64,000 nt of DNA from Lasioglossum baleicum. Lineage: Eukaryota; Arthropoda; Insecta; Hymenoptera; Halictidae. A program made the translations under genes and the position numbers. The notes under the pieces were generated by a model, which had not been told where the DNA came from, did not search any database, and was given only the letters and a program-made list of their open reading frames with translations. Positions 22,601 to 34,475 of this stretch are shown here, piece by piece. The DNA lies in the NCBI RefSeq assembly GCF_051020765.1, contig NW_027469189.1, forward strand, positions 124,001 through 188,000, given 5' to 3'. Every line of letters starts with the position of its first letter. The stretch's first letter is position 1.

Positions 22601-25229
22601 TCTCGCACGTGTTTTTGCTCGACTAGCCTGCGGGATGCATCCTCTCGCACGTGTTTTTACTCGACTAGCCTGCGGGATGCATCCTCTCGCACGTGTTTTT
22701 ACTCGACTACCCTGATGGATGCATCCTCTCGCATGTATTTTTGCTCGACTAGCCATGCGCATCCCAAAAAACCTGCGCATGCGCATCCCAAAAAACCTGC
22801 GCATGCGCATCCCACAAAACCTGCGCATGCGCATCCCACAAAACCTCGCACGTGTTTTTACTCGACTAGCCTGCGGGATGCATCCTCTCGCACGTGTTTT
22901 TACTCGACTAGCCTGCGGGATGCATCCTCTCGCACGTGTTTGTGCTCGACTAGCCTGCGGGATGCATCCTCTCGCACGTGTTTTTACTCGACTAGCCTGC
23001 GGGATGCATCCTCTCGCACGTGTTTTTGCTCGACTAGCCTGCGGGATGCATCCTCTCGCACGTGTTTTTGCTCGACTAGCCTGCGGGATGCATCCTCTCG
23101 CACGTGTTTTTGCTCGACTAGCCTGCGGGATGCATCCTCTCGCACGTGTTTTTACTCGACTATCCTGCGGGATGCATCCTCTCGCACGTGTTTTTACTCG
23201 ACTACCCTGCGGGATGCATCCTCTCGCACGTGTTTTTGCTCGACTAGCCATGCGCATCCCAAAAAACCTGCGCATGCGCATCCCAAAAAACCTGCGCATG
23301 CGCATCCCACAAAACCTGCGTATGCGCATCCCACAAAACCTCGCACGTGTTTTTACTCGACTAGCCTGCGGGATGCATCCTCTCGCACGTGTTTTTACTC
23401 GACTAGCCTGCGGGATGCATCCTCTCGCACGTGTTTTTGCTCGACTGGCCATGCGCATCCCAAAAAACCTGCCCATGCGCATCCCAAAAAACCTGCGCAT
23501 GCGCATCCCACAAAACCTCGCACGTGTTATTACTCGACTAGCCTGCGGGATGCATCCTCTCGCACGTGTTTTTGCTCGGCTAGCCTGCGGGATGCATCCT
23601 CTCGCACGTGTTTTTGCTCGACTAGCCATGCGCATCCCAAAAAACCTGCGCATGCGCATCCCACAAAACCTCGCACGTGTTTTTACTCGACTAGACTGCG
23701 GGATGCATCCTCTCGCACGTGTTTTTGCTCGGCTAGCCTGCGGGATGCATCCTCTCGCACGTGTTTTTGCTCGACTAGCCATGCGCATCCCAAAAAACCT
23801 GCGCATGCGCATCCCACAAAACCTCGCACGTGTTTTTACTCGACTAGCCTGCGGGATGCATCCTCTCGCACGTGTTTTTACTCGACTAGCCTGCGGGATG
23901 CATCCTCTCGCACGTGTTTTTACTCGACTAGCCTGCGGGATGCATCGTCTCGCACGTGTTTTTACTCGACTAGCCTGCGGGATGCATCCTCTCGCACGTG
24001 TTTTTGCTCGACTAGCCATGCGCATCCCAAAAAACCTGCGCATGCGCATCCCAAAAAATCTGCGCATGCGCATCCCACAAAACCTGCGCATGCGCATCCC
24101 ACAAAACCTCGCACGTGTTTGTGCTCGACTAGCCTGCGGGATGCATCCTTTCGCACGTGTTTTTACTCGACTAGCCTGCGGGATGCATCCTCTCGCACGT
24201 GTTTTTGCTCGACTAGCCTGCGAGATGCATCCTCTCGCACGTGTTTTTGCCCGACTAGCCATGCGCATCCCAAAAAACCTGCGCATGCGCATCCCAAAAA
24301 ATCTGCGCATGCGCATCCCACAAAACCTGCGCATGCGCATCCCACAAAACCTCGCACGTGTTTTTACTCGACTAGCCTGCGGGATGCATCCTCTCGCACG
24401 TGTTTTTACTCGACTAGCCTGCGGGATGCATCCTCTCGCACGTGTTTTTACTCGACTAGCCTGCAGGATGCATCCTCTCGCACGTGTTTTTACTCGACTA
24501 GCCTGCGGGATGCATCCTCTCGCACGTGTTTTTGCTCGACTAGCCTGCGGGATGCAACCTCTCGCACGTGTTTTTGCTCGACTAGCCTGCGGGATGCACC
24601 CTCTCGCACGTGTTTTTGCTCGACTAGCCTGCGGGATGCATCCTCTCGCGCGTGTTTTTGCTCGACTAGCCTGCGGGATGCATCCTCTCGCACGTGTTTT
24701 TACTCGACTACCCTGCGGGATGCATACTCTCGCACGTGTTTTTGCTCGACTAGCCATGCGCATCCCAAAAAACCTGCGCATGCGCATCCCAAAAAACCTG
24801 CGCATGCGCATCCCACAAAACCTCGCACGTGTTTTTTCTCGACTAGCCTGCGAGATGCATCCTCTCGCACGTGTTTTTGCTCGACTAGCCATGCGCATCC
24901 CAAAAAACCTGCGCATGCGCATCCCACAAAACCTCGCACGTGTTTATGCTCGACTAGCCTGCGGGATGCATCCTTTCGCACGTGTTTTTGCTCGACTAGC
25001 CTGCGGGATGCATCCTCTCGCACGTGTTTTTGCTCGACTAGCCTGCGGGATGCATCCTCTCGCACGTGTTTTTGCTCGACTAGCCATGCGCATCCCAAAA
25101 AACCTGCGCATGCGCATCCCAAAAAATCTGCGCTTGCGCATCCCACAAAACCTGCGCATGCGCATCCCACAAAACCTCGCACGTGTTTGTGCTCGACTAG
25201 CCTGCGGGATGCATCCTTTCGCACGTGTT
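19693..25229 (+). repeat. Segment X, copy 2 (~5.5 kb)
   Basis: It matches copy 1 mark for mark: CCTCCCGC (19,737), CATGTGTTT (20,282), CCTGATGGAT (22,711), CTGGCC (23,445), T6 (24,831) and GCGCTTGCG. It differs by a 237-bp insertion at 20,630, one extra B unit near 23,290, and the exchanged patch at about 24,164-24,389. Confidence 0.88.
20630..20866 (+). repeat. 237-bp insertion carrying segment E sequence
   Basis: It is absent from X copy 1 near 14,928. It holds two B units ending in CACAAGACCTCACACG, then five A units including ATGAATCC, ACTAGGCTGC and CTCGCGCGTG. The same CACAAGACCTCACACG-to-GCGCGTG string of variants sits in all four E segments (28,129; 32,272; 36,124; 43,669). The insertion is therefore a fragment of E placed inside X, with both ends in homologous B sequence. 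Confidence 0.75.
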
Positions 25230-28200
25230 TTTACTCGACTAGCCTGCGGGATGCATCCTCTCGCACGTGTTTTTGCTCGACTAGCCTGCGGGATGCATCC
25301 TCTCGCACGTGTTTGTGCTCGACTAGCCTGCGGGATGCATCCTCTCGCACGTGTTTTTACTCGACTAGCCTGCGGGATGCATCCTCTCGCACGTGTTTTT
25401 GCTCGACTAGCCTGCGGGATGCATCCTCTCGCACGTGTTTTTGCTCGACTAGCCTGCGGGATGCATCCTCTCGCACGTGTTTTTACTCGACTAGCCTGCG
25501 GGATGCATCCTCTCGCACGTGTTTTTACTCGACTACCCTGCGGGATGCTTCCTCTCGCACGTGTTTTTGCTCGACTAGCCATGCGCATCCCAAAAAACCT
25601 GCGCATGCGCATCCCACAAAACCTGCGTATGCGCATCCCACAAAACCTCGCACGTGTTTTTACTCGACTAGCCTGCGGGATGCATCCTCTCGCACGTGTT
25701 TTTACTCGACTAGCCTGCGGGATGCATACTCTCGCACGTGTTTTTGCTCGACTAGCCATGCGCATCCCAAAAAACCTGCACATGCGCATCCCAAAAAACC
25801 TGCGCATGCGCATCCCACAAAACCTGCGCATGCGCATCCCACAAAACCTCGCACGTGTTTTTACTCGACTAGCCTGCGGGATGCATCGTCTCGCACGTGT
25901 TTTTACTCGACTAGCCTGCGGGATGCATCCTCTCGCACGTGTTTTTGCTCGACTAGCCATGCGCATCCCAAAAAACCTGCGCATGCGCATCCCACAAAAC
26001 TTCGCACGTGTTTGTGCTCGACTAGCCTGCGGGATGCATCCTTTCGCACGTGTTTTTACTCGACTAGCCTGCGGGATGCATCCTCTCGCACGTGTTTTTG
26101 CTCGACTAGCCTGCGGGATGCATCCTCTCGCACGTGTTTTTGCTCGACTAGCCATGCGCATCCCAAAAAACCTGCGCATGCGCATCCCAAAAAATCTGCG
26201 CATGCGCATCCCACAAAACCTGCGCATGCGCATCCCACAAAACCTCGCACGTGTTTGTGCTCGACTAGCCTGCGGGATGCATCCTTTCGCACGTGTTTTT
26301 ACTCGACTAGCCTGCGGGATGCATCCTCTCGCACGTGTTTTTGCTCGACTAGCCTGCGGGATGCATCCTCTCGCACGTGTTTGTGCTCGACTAGCCTGCG
26401 GGATGCATCCTCTCGCACGTGTTTTTACTCGACTAGCCTGCGGGATGCATCCTCTCGCACGTGTTTTTACTCGACTAGCCTGCGGGATGCATCCTCTCGC
26501 ACGTGTTTTTACTCGACTAGCCTGCGGGATGCATCGTCTCGCACATGTTTTTACTCGACTAGCCTGCGGGATGCATCCTCTCGCACGTGTTTTTGCTCGA
26601 CTAGCCATGCGCATCCCACAAAACCTGCGCATGCGCATCCCAAAAAATCTGCGCATGCGCATCCCACAAAACCTGCGCATGCGCATCCCACAAAACCTCG
26701 CACGTATTTGTGCTCGACTAGCCTGCGGGATGCATCCTTTCGCACGTGTTTTTACTCGACTAGCCTGCGGGATGCATCCTCTCGCACGTGTTTTTGCTCG
26801 ACTAGCCTGCGGGATGCATCCTCTCGCACGTGTTTTTGCTCGACTAGCCATGCGCATCCCAAAAAACCTGCGCATGCGCATCCCAAAAAATCTGCGCATG
26901 CGCATCCCACAAAACCTGCGCATGAGCATCCCACAAAACCTCGCACGTGTTTGTGCTCGACTAGACTGCGGGATGCATCCTTTCGAACGTGTTTTTACTC
27001 GACTAGCCTGCGGGATGCATCCTCTCGCACGTGTTTTTGCTCGACTAGCCTGCGGGATGCATCCTCTCGCACGTGTTTGTGCTCGACTAGCCTGCGGGAT
27101 GCATCCTCTCGCACGTGTTTTTACTCGACTAGCCTGCGGGATGCATCCTCTCGCACGTGTTTTTGCTCGACTAGCCATGCGCATCCCAAAAAACCTGCAC
27201 ATGCGCATCCCAAAAAACCTGCGCATGCGCATCCCACAAAACCTGCGCATGCGCATCCCACAAAACCTGGCACGTGTTTTTACTCGACTAGCCTGCGGGA
27301 TGCATCCTCTCGCACGTGTTTTTACTCGACTAGCCTGCGGGATGCATACTCTCGCACGTGTTTTTGCTCGACTAGCCATGCGCATCCCAAAAAACCTGCA
27401 CATGCGCATCCCAAAAAACCTGCGCATGCGCATCCCACAAAACCTGCGCATGCGCATCCCACAAAACCTCGCACGTGTTTTTACTCGACTAGCCTGCGGG
27501 ATGCATCGTCTCGCACGTGTTTTTACTCGACTAGCCATGCGCATCCCAAAAAACCTGCGCATGCGCATCCCAAAAAATCTGCGCAAGCGCATCCCACAAA
27601 ACCTGCGCATGAGCATCCCACAAAACCTCGCACGTGTTTGTGCTCGACTAGACTGCGGGATGCATCCTTTCGAACGTGTTTTTACTCGACTAGCCTGCGG
27701 GATGCATCCTCTCGCACGTGTTTTTGCTCGACTAGCCTGCGGGATGCATCCTCTCGCACGTGTTTGTGCTCGACTAGCCTGCGGGATGCATCCTCTCGCA
27801 CGTGTTTTTACTCGACTAGCCTGCGGGATGCATCCTCTCGCACGTGTTTTTGCTCGACTAGCCATGCGCATCCCAAAAAACCTGCACATGCGCATCCCAA
27901 AAAACCTGCGCATGCGCATCCCACAAAACCTGCGCATGCGCATCCCACAAAACCTGGCACGTGTTTTTACTCGACTAGCCTGCGGGATGCATCCTCTCGC
28001 ACGTGTTTTTGCTCGGCTAGCCTGCGGGATGCATCCTCTCGCACGTGTTTTTGCTCGACTAGCCATGCGCATCCCAAAAAACCTGCGCATGCGCATCCCA
28101 AAAAACCTGCGCATGCGCATCCCACAAGACCTCACACGTGTTTTTACTCGACTAGCCTGCGGGATGCATCCTCTCGCACGTGTTTTTACTCGACTAGCCT

Positions 28201-28486
28201 GCGGGATGCATCCTCTCGCACGTGTTTTTACTCGACTAGGCTGCGGGATGCATCGTCTCGCGCGTGTTTTTACTCGACTAGCCTGCGGGATGCATCCTCT
28301 CGCACGTGTTTTTGCTCGACTAGCCATGCTCATCCCAAAAAACCTGCGCATGCGCATCCCAAAAAATCTGCGCATGCGCATCCCACAAAACCTGCGCATG
28401 CGCATCCCACAAAACCTCGCACGTGTTTGTGCTCGACTAGCCTGCGGGATGCATCCTTTCGCACGTGTTTTTACTCGACTACCCTG
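25230..28486 (+). repeat. Segment E, copy 1 (~3.3 kb)
   Basis: Its marks are CTCGCACATG (26,541), CACGTATTTG (near 26,702), CATGAGCATC (26,921), CTTTCGAACG (near 26,982), ACCTGGCACG (27,265) and CACAAGACCTCACACG (acct at 28,129). The marks are shared with E copies 2 to 4. The distance from CACATG to CTCACACG is 1,588 bp here, against 877 to 943 bp in the others, because of an internal 687-bp duplication. The first ~1 kb also matches 41,623 onward. Confidence 0.85.
26847..28220 (+). repeat. Internal 687-bp tandem duplication in segment E copy 1
   Basis: CATGAGCATC at 26,921 and 27,608, and ACCTGG at 27,265 and 27,952, are each 687 bp apart. The join near 27,521-27,534 has a TTTTTAC-type A unit directly before a B run, an arrangement otherwise almost never used. 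That places the crossover in CTCGACTAGCC. Confidence 0.75.
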
Positions 28487-30290
28487 CGGGATGCATCCTC
28501 TCGCACGTGTTTTTGCTCGACTAGCCATGCGCATCCCAAAAAACCTGCGCATGCGCATCCCAAAAAACCTGCGCATGCGCATCCCACAAAACCTGCGTAT
28601 GCGCATCCCACAAAACCTCGCACGTGTTTTTACTCGACTAGCCTGCGGGATGCATCCTCTCGCACGTGTTTTTACTCGACTAGCCTGCGGGATGCATCCT
28701 CTCGCACGTGTTTTTGCTCGACTGGCCATGCGCATCCCAAAAAACCTGCACATGCGCATCCCAAAAAACCTGCGCATGCGCATCCCACAAAACCTCGCAC
28801 GTGTTATTACTCGACTAGCCTGCGGGATGCATCCTCTCGCACGTGTTTTTGCTCGGCTAGCCTGCGGGATGCATCCTCTCGCACGTGTTTTTGCTCGACT
28901 AGCCATGCGCATCCCAAAAAACCTGCGCATGCGCATCCCACAAAACCTCGCACGTGTTTTTACTCGACTAGCCTGCGGGATGCATCCTCTCGCACGTGTT
29001 TTTGCTCGGCTAGCCTGCGGGATGCATCCTCTCGCACGTGTTTTTGCTCGACTAGCCATGCGCATCCCAAAAAACCTGCGCATGCGCATCCCACAAAACC
29101 TCGCACGTGTTTTTACTCGACTAGCCTGCGGGATGCATCCTCTCGCACGTGTTTTTACTCGACTAGCCTGCGGGATGCATCCTCTCGCACGTGTTTTTAC
29201 TCGACTAGCCTGCGGGATGCATCGTCTCGCACGTGTTTTTACTCGACTAGCCTGCGGGATGCATCCTCTCGCACGTGTTTTTGCTCGACTAGCCATGCGC
29301 ATCCCAAAAAACCTGCGCATGCGCATCCCAAAAAATCTGCGCATGCGCATCCCACAAAACCTGCGCATGCGCATCCCACAAAACCTCGCACGTGTTTGTG
29401 CTCGACTAGCCTGCGGGATGCATCCTTTCGCACGTGTTTTTACTCGACTAGCCTGCGGGATGCATCCTCTCGCACGTGTTTTTGCTCGACTAGCCTGCGA
29501 GATGCATCCTCTCGCACGTGTTTTTGCCCGACTAGCCATGCGCATCCCAAAAAACCTGCGCATGCGCATCCCAAAAAACCTGCGCATGCGCATCCCAAAA
29601 AATCTGCGCATGCGCATCCCACAAAACCTGCGCATGCGCATCCCACAAAACCTCGCACGTGTTTTTACTCGACTAGCCTGCGGGATGCATCCTCTCGCAC
29701 GTGTTTTTACTCGACTAGCCTGCGGGATGCATCCTCTCGCACGTGTTTTTACTCGACTAGCCTGCAGGATGCATCCTCTCGCACGTGTTTTTACTCGACT
29801 AGCCTGCGGGATGCATCCTCTCGCACGTGTTTTTGCTCGACTAGCCTGCGGGATGCAACCTCTCGCACGTGTTTTTGCTCGACTAGCCTGCGGGATGCAT
29901 CCTCTCGCACGTGTTTTTGCTCGACTAGCCTGCGGGATGCATCCTCTCGCGCGTGTTTTTGCTCGACTAGCCTGCGGGATGCATCCTCTCGCACGTGTTT
30001 TTACTCGACTACCCTGCGGGATGCATACTCTCGCACGTGTTTTTGCTCGACTAGCCATGCGCATCCCAAAAAACCTGCGCATGCGCATCCCAAAAAACCT
30101 GCGCATGCGCATCCCACAAAACCTCGCACGTGTTTTTTCTCGACTAGCCTCCGAGATGCATCCTCTCGCACGTGTTTTTGCTCGACTAGCCATGCGCATC
30201 CCAAAAAACCTGCGCATGCGCATCCCACAAAACCTCGCACGTGTTTATGCTCGACTAGCCTGCGGGATGCATCCTTTCGCACGTGTTTTT
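28487..30290 (+). repeat. Segment X, copy 3 (right part only)
   Basis: It corresponds to 17,2xx-19,0xx of copy 1. CTGGCC is at 28,722 and T6 at 30,132, 1,410 bp apart against 1,386 in copies 1 and 2, because of one extra B unit near 29,579. The CCTGATGGAT part is missing. Beyond the GTTTATGCTCG unit near 30,241 it leaves the X pattern and has TGCGTATGCG B units. Confidence 0.8.
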
Positions 30291-33200
30291 GCTCGACTAG
30301 CCTGCGGGATGCATCCTCTCGCACGTGTTTTTGCTCGACTAGCCTGCGGGATGCATCCTCTCGCACGTGTTTTTGCTCGACTAGCCATGCGCATCCCAAA
30401 AAACCTGCGCATGCGCATCCCAAAAAACCTGCGCATGCGCATCCCACAAAACCTGCGTATGCGCATCCCACAAAACCTCGCACGTGTTTTTACTCGACTA
30501 GCCTGCGGGATGCATCCTCTCGCACGTGTTTTTACTCGACTAGCCTGCGGGATGCATACTCTCGCACGTGTTTTTGCTCGACTAGCCATGCGCATCCCAA
30601 AAAACCTGCACATGCGCATCCCAAAAAACCTGCGCATGCGCATCCCACAAAACCTGCGCATGCGCATCCCACAAAACCTCGCACGTGTTTTTACTCGACT
30701 AGCCTGCGGGATGCATCGTCTCGCACGTGTTTTTACTCGACTAGCCTGCGGGATGCATCCTCTCGCACGTGTTTTTGCTCGACTAGCCATGCGCATCCCA
30801 AAAAACCTGCGCATGCGCATCCCAAAAAATCTGCGCATGCGCATCCCACAAAACTTCGCACGTGTTTGTGCTCGACTAGCCTGCGGGATGCATCCTTTCG
30901 CACGTGTTTTTACTCGACTAGCCTGCGGGATGCATCCTCTCGCACGTGTTTTTGCTCGACTAGCCTGCGGGATGCATCCTCTCGCACGTGTTTTTGCTCG
31001 ACTAGCCATGCGCATCCCAAAAAACCTGCGCATGCGCATCCCAAAAAATCTGCGCATGCGCATCCCACAAAACCTGCTCATGCGCATCCCACAAAACCTC
31101 GCACGTGTTTGTGCTCGACTAGCCTGCGGGATGCATCCTTTCGCACGTGTTTTTACTCGACTAGCCTGCGGGATGCATCCTCTCGCACGTGTTTTTGCTC
31201 GACTAGCCTGCGGGATGCATCCTCTCGCACGTGTTTGTGCTCGACTAGCCTGCGGGATGCATCCTCTCGCACGTGTTTTTACTCGACTAGCCTGCGGGAT
31301 GCATCCTCTCGCACGTGTTTTTACTCGACTAGCCTGCGGGATGCATCCTCTCGCACGTGTTTTTACTCGACTAGCCTGCGGGATGCATCGTCTCGCACAT
31401 GTTTTTACTCGACTAGCCTGCGGGATGCATCCTCTCGCACGTGTTTTTGCTCGACTAGCCATGCGCATCCCAAAAAATCTGCGCATGCGCATCCCACAAA
31501 ACCTGCGCATGCGCATCCCACAAAACCTCGCACGTATTTGTGCTCGACTAGCCTGCGGGATGCATCCTTTCGCACGTGTTTTTACTCGACTAGCCTGCGG
31601 GATGCATCCTCTCGCACGTGTTTTTGCTCGACTAGCCTGCGGGATGCATCCTCTCGCACGTGTTTTTGCTCGACTAGCCATGCGCATCCCAAAAAACCTG
31701 CGCATGCGCATCCCAAAAAATCTGCGCATGCGCATCCCACAAAACCTGCGCATGAGCATCCCACAAAACCTCGCACGTGTTTGTGCTCGACTAGACTGCG
31801 GGATGCATCCTTTCGAACGTGTTTTTACTCGACTAGCCTGCGGGATGCATCCTCTCGCACGTGTTTTTGCTCGACTAGCCTGCGGGATGCATCCTCTCGC
31901 ACGTGTTTGTGCTCGACTAGCCTGCGGGATGCATCCTCTCGCACGTGTTTTTACTCGACTAGCCTGCGGGATGCATCCTCTCGCACGTGTTTTTGCTCGA
32001 CTAGCCATGCGCATCCCAAAAAACCTGCACATGCGCATCCCAAAAAACCTGCGCATGCGCATCCCACAAAACCTGCGCATGCGCATCCCACAAAACCTGG
32101 CACGTGTTTTTACTCGACTAGCCTGCGGGATGCATCCTCTCGCACGTGTTTTTGCTCGGCTAGCCTGCGGGATGCATCCTCTCGCACGTGTTTTTGCTCG
32201 ACTAGCCATGCGCATCCCAAAAAACCTGCGCATGCGCATCCCAAAAAACCTGCGCATGCGCATCCCACAAGACCTCACACGTGTTTTTACTCGACTAGCC
32301 TGCGGGATGCATCCTCTCGCACGTGTTTTTACTCGACTAGCCTGCGGGATGCATCCTCTCGCACGTGTTTTTACTCGACTAGGCTGCGGGATGCATCGTC
32401 TCGCGCGTGTTTTTACTCGACTAGCCTGCGGGATGCATCCTCTCGCACGTGTTTTTGCTCGACTAGCCATGCTCATCCCAAAAATCCTGCGCATGCGCAT
32501 CCCAAAAAATCTGCGCATGCGCATCCCACAAAACCTGCGCATGCGCATCCCACAAAACCTCGCACGTGTTTGTGCTCGACTAGCCTGCGGGATGCATCCT
32601 TTCGCACGTGTTTTTACTCGACTAGCCTGCGGGATGCATCCTCTCGCACGTGTTTTTGCTCGACTAGCCTGCGGGATGCATCCTCTCGCACGTGTTTTTA
32701 CTCGACTACCCTGCGGGATGCATCCTCTCGCACGTGTTTTTGCTCGACTAGTCATGCGCATCCCAAAAAACCTGCGCATGCGCATCCCAAAAAACCTGCG
32801 CATGCGCATCCCACAAAACCTGCGCATGCGCATCCCACAAAACCTGCGCATGCGCATCCCACAAAACCTCGCACGTGTTTTTACTCGACTAGCCTGCGGG
32901 ATGCATCCTCTCGCACGTGTTTTTACTCGACTAGCCTGCGGGATGCATCCTCTCGCACGTGTTTTTGCTCGACTAGCCATGCGCATCCCAAAAAACCTGC
33001 ACATGCGCATCCCAAAAAACCTGCGCATGCGTATCCCACAAAACCTCGCACGTGTTTTTACTCGACTAGCCTGCGGGATGCATCCTCTCGCACGTGTTTT
33101 TACTCGACTAGCCTGCGGGATGCATCCTCTCGCACGTGTTTTTGCTCGACTAGCCTGCGGGATGCATCCTCTCGCACGTGTTTTTGCTCGACTAGCCATG

Positions 33201-34475
33201 CGCATCCCAAAAAACCTGCGCATGCGCATCCCAAAAAATCTGCGCATGCGCATCCCACAAAACCTGCGCATGCGCATCCCACAAAACCTCGCACGTGTTT
33301 GTGCTCGACTAGACTGCGGGATGCATCCTTTCGCACGCGTTTTTACTCGACTAGCCTGTGGGATGCTTCCTCTCGCACGTGTTTGTGCTCGACTAGCCTG
33401 CGGGATGCATCCTCTCGCACGTGTTTTTACTCGACTAGCCTGCGGGATGCATCCTCTCGCACGTGTTTTTGCTCGACTAGCCTGCGGGATGCATCCTCTC
33501 GCACGTGTTTTTGCTCGACTAGCCTGCGGGATGCATCCTCTCGCACGTGTTTTTACTCGACTAGCCTGCGGGATGCATCCTCTCGCACGTGTTTTTACTC
33601 GACTACCCTGCGGGATGCATCCTCTCGTACGTGTTTTTGCTCGACTAGCCATGCGCATCCCAAAAAACCTGCGCATGCGCATCCCAAAAAACCTGCGCAT
33701 GCGCATCCCACAAAACCTGCGTATGCGCATCCCACAAAACCTCGCACGTGTTTTTACTCGACTAGCCTGCGGGATGCATCCTCTCGCACGTGTTTTTACT
33801 CGACTAGCCTGCGGGATGCATCCTCTCGCACGTGTTTTTGCTCGACTAGCCATGCGCATCCCAAAAAACCTGCACATGCGCATCCCAAAAAACCTGCGCA
33901 TGCGCATCCCACAAAACCTGCGCATGCGCATCCCACAAAACCTCGCACGTGTTTTTACTCGACTAGCCTGCGGGATGCATCCTCTCGCACGTGTTTTTGC
34001 TCGGCTAGCCTGCGGGATGCATCCTCTCGCACGTGTTTTTGCTCGACTAGCCATGCGCATCCCAAAAAACCTGCGCATGCGCATCCCACAAAACCTCGCA
34101 CGTGTTTTTACTCGACTAGCCTGCGGGATGCATCCTCTCGCACGTGTTTTTACTCGACTAGCCTGCGGGATGCATCCTCTCGCACGTGTTTTTGCTCGGC
34201 TAGCCTGCGGGATGCATCCTCTCGCACGTGTTTTTGCTCGACTAGCCATGCGCATCCCAAAAAACCTGCGCATGCGCATCCCAAAAAACCTGCGCATGCG
34301 CATCCCACAAAACCTCGCACGTGTTTTTACTCGACTAGCCTGCGGGATGCATCCTCTCGCACGTGTTTTTACTCGACTAGCCTGCGGGATGCATCCTCTC
34401 GCACGTGTTTGTGCTCGACTAGCCTACGGGATGCATCGTCTCGCACGTGTTTTTACTCGACTAGCCTGCGGGATG
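30291..34475 (+). repeat. Segment E, copy 2 (~4.2 kb)
   Basis: E marks lie at 31,395 (CACATG), 32,272 (CTCACACG), 32,748 (CTAGTC before a B run), 33,355 (CCTGTGGGATGC), 33,621 (CTCTCGTACG) and 34,423 (CCTACGGG). About 30,900-33,742 recurs at a 3,786- to 3,852-bp offset in E copy 3. 32,748-34,475 recurs at a constant 11,313-bp offset in E copy 4. One unit carries CACGCGTTTT near 33,334, a private change. Confidence 0.85.
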
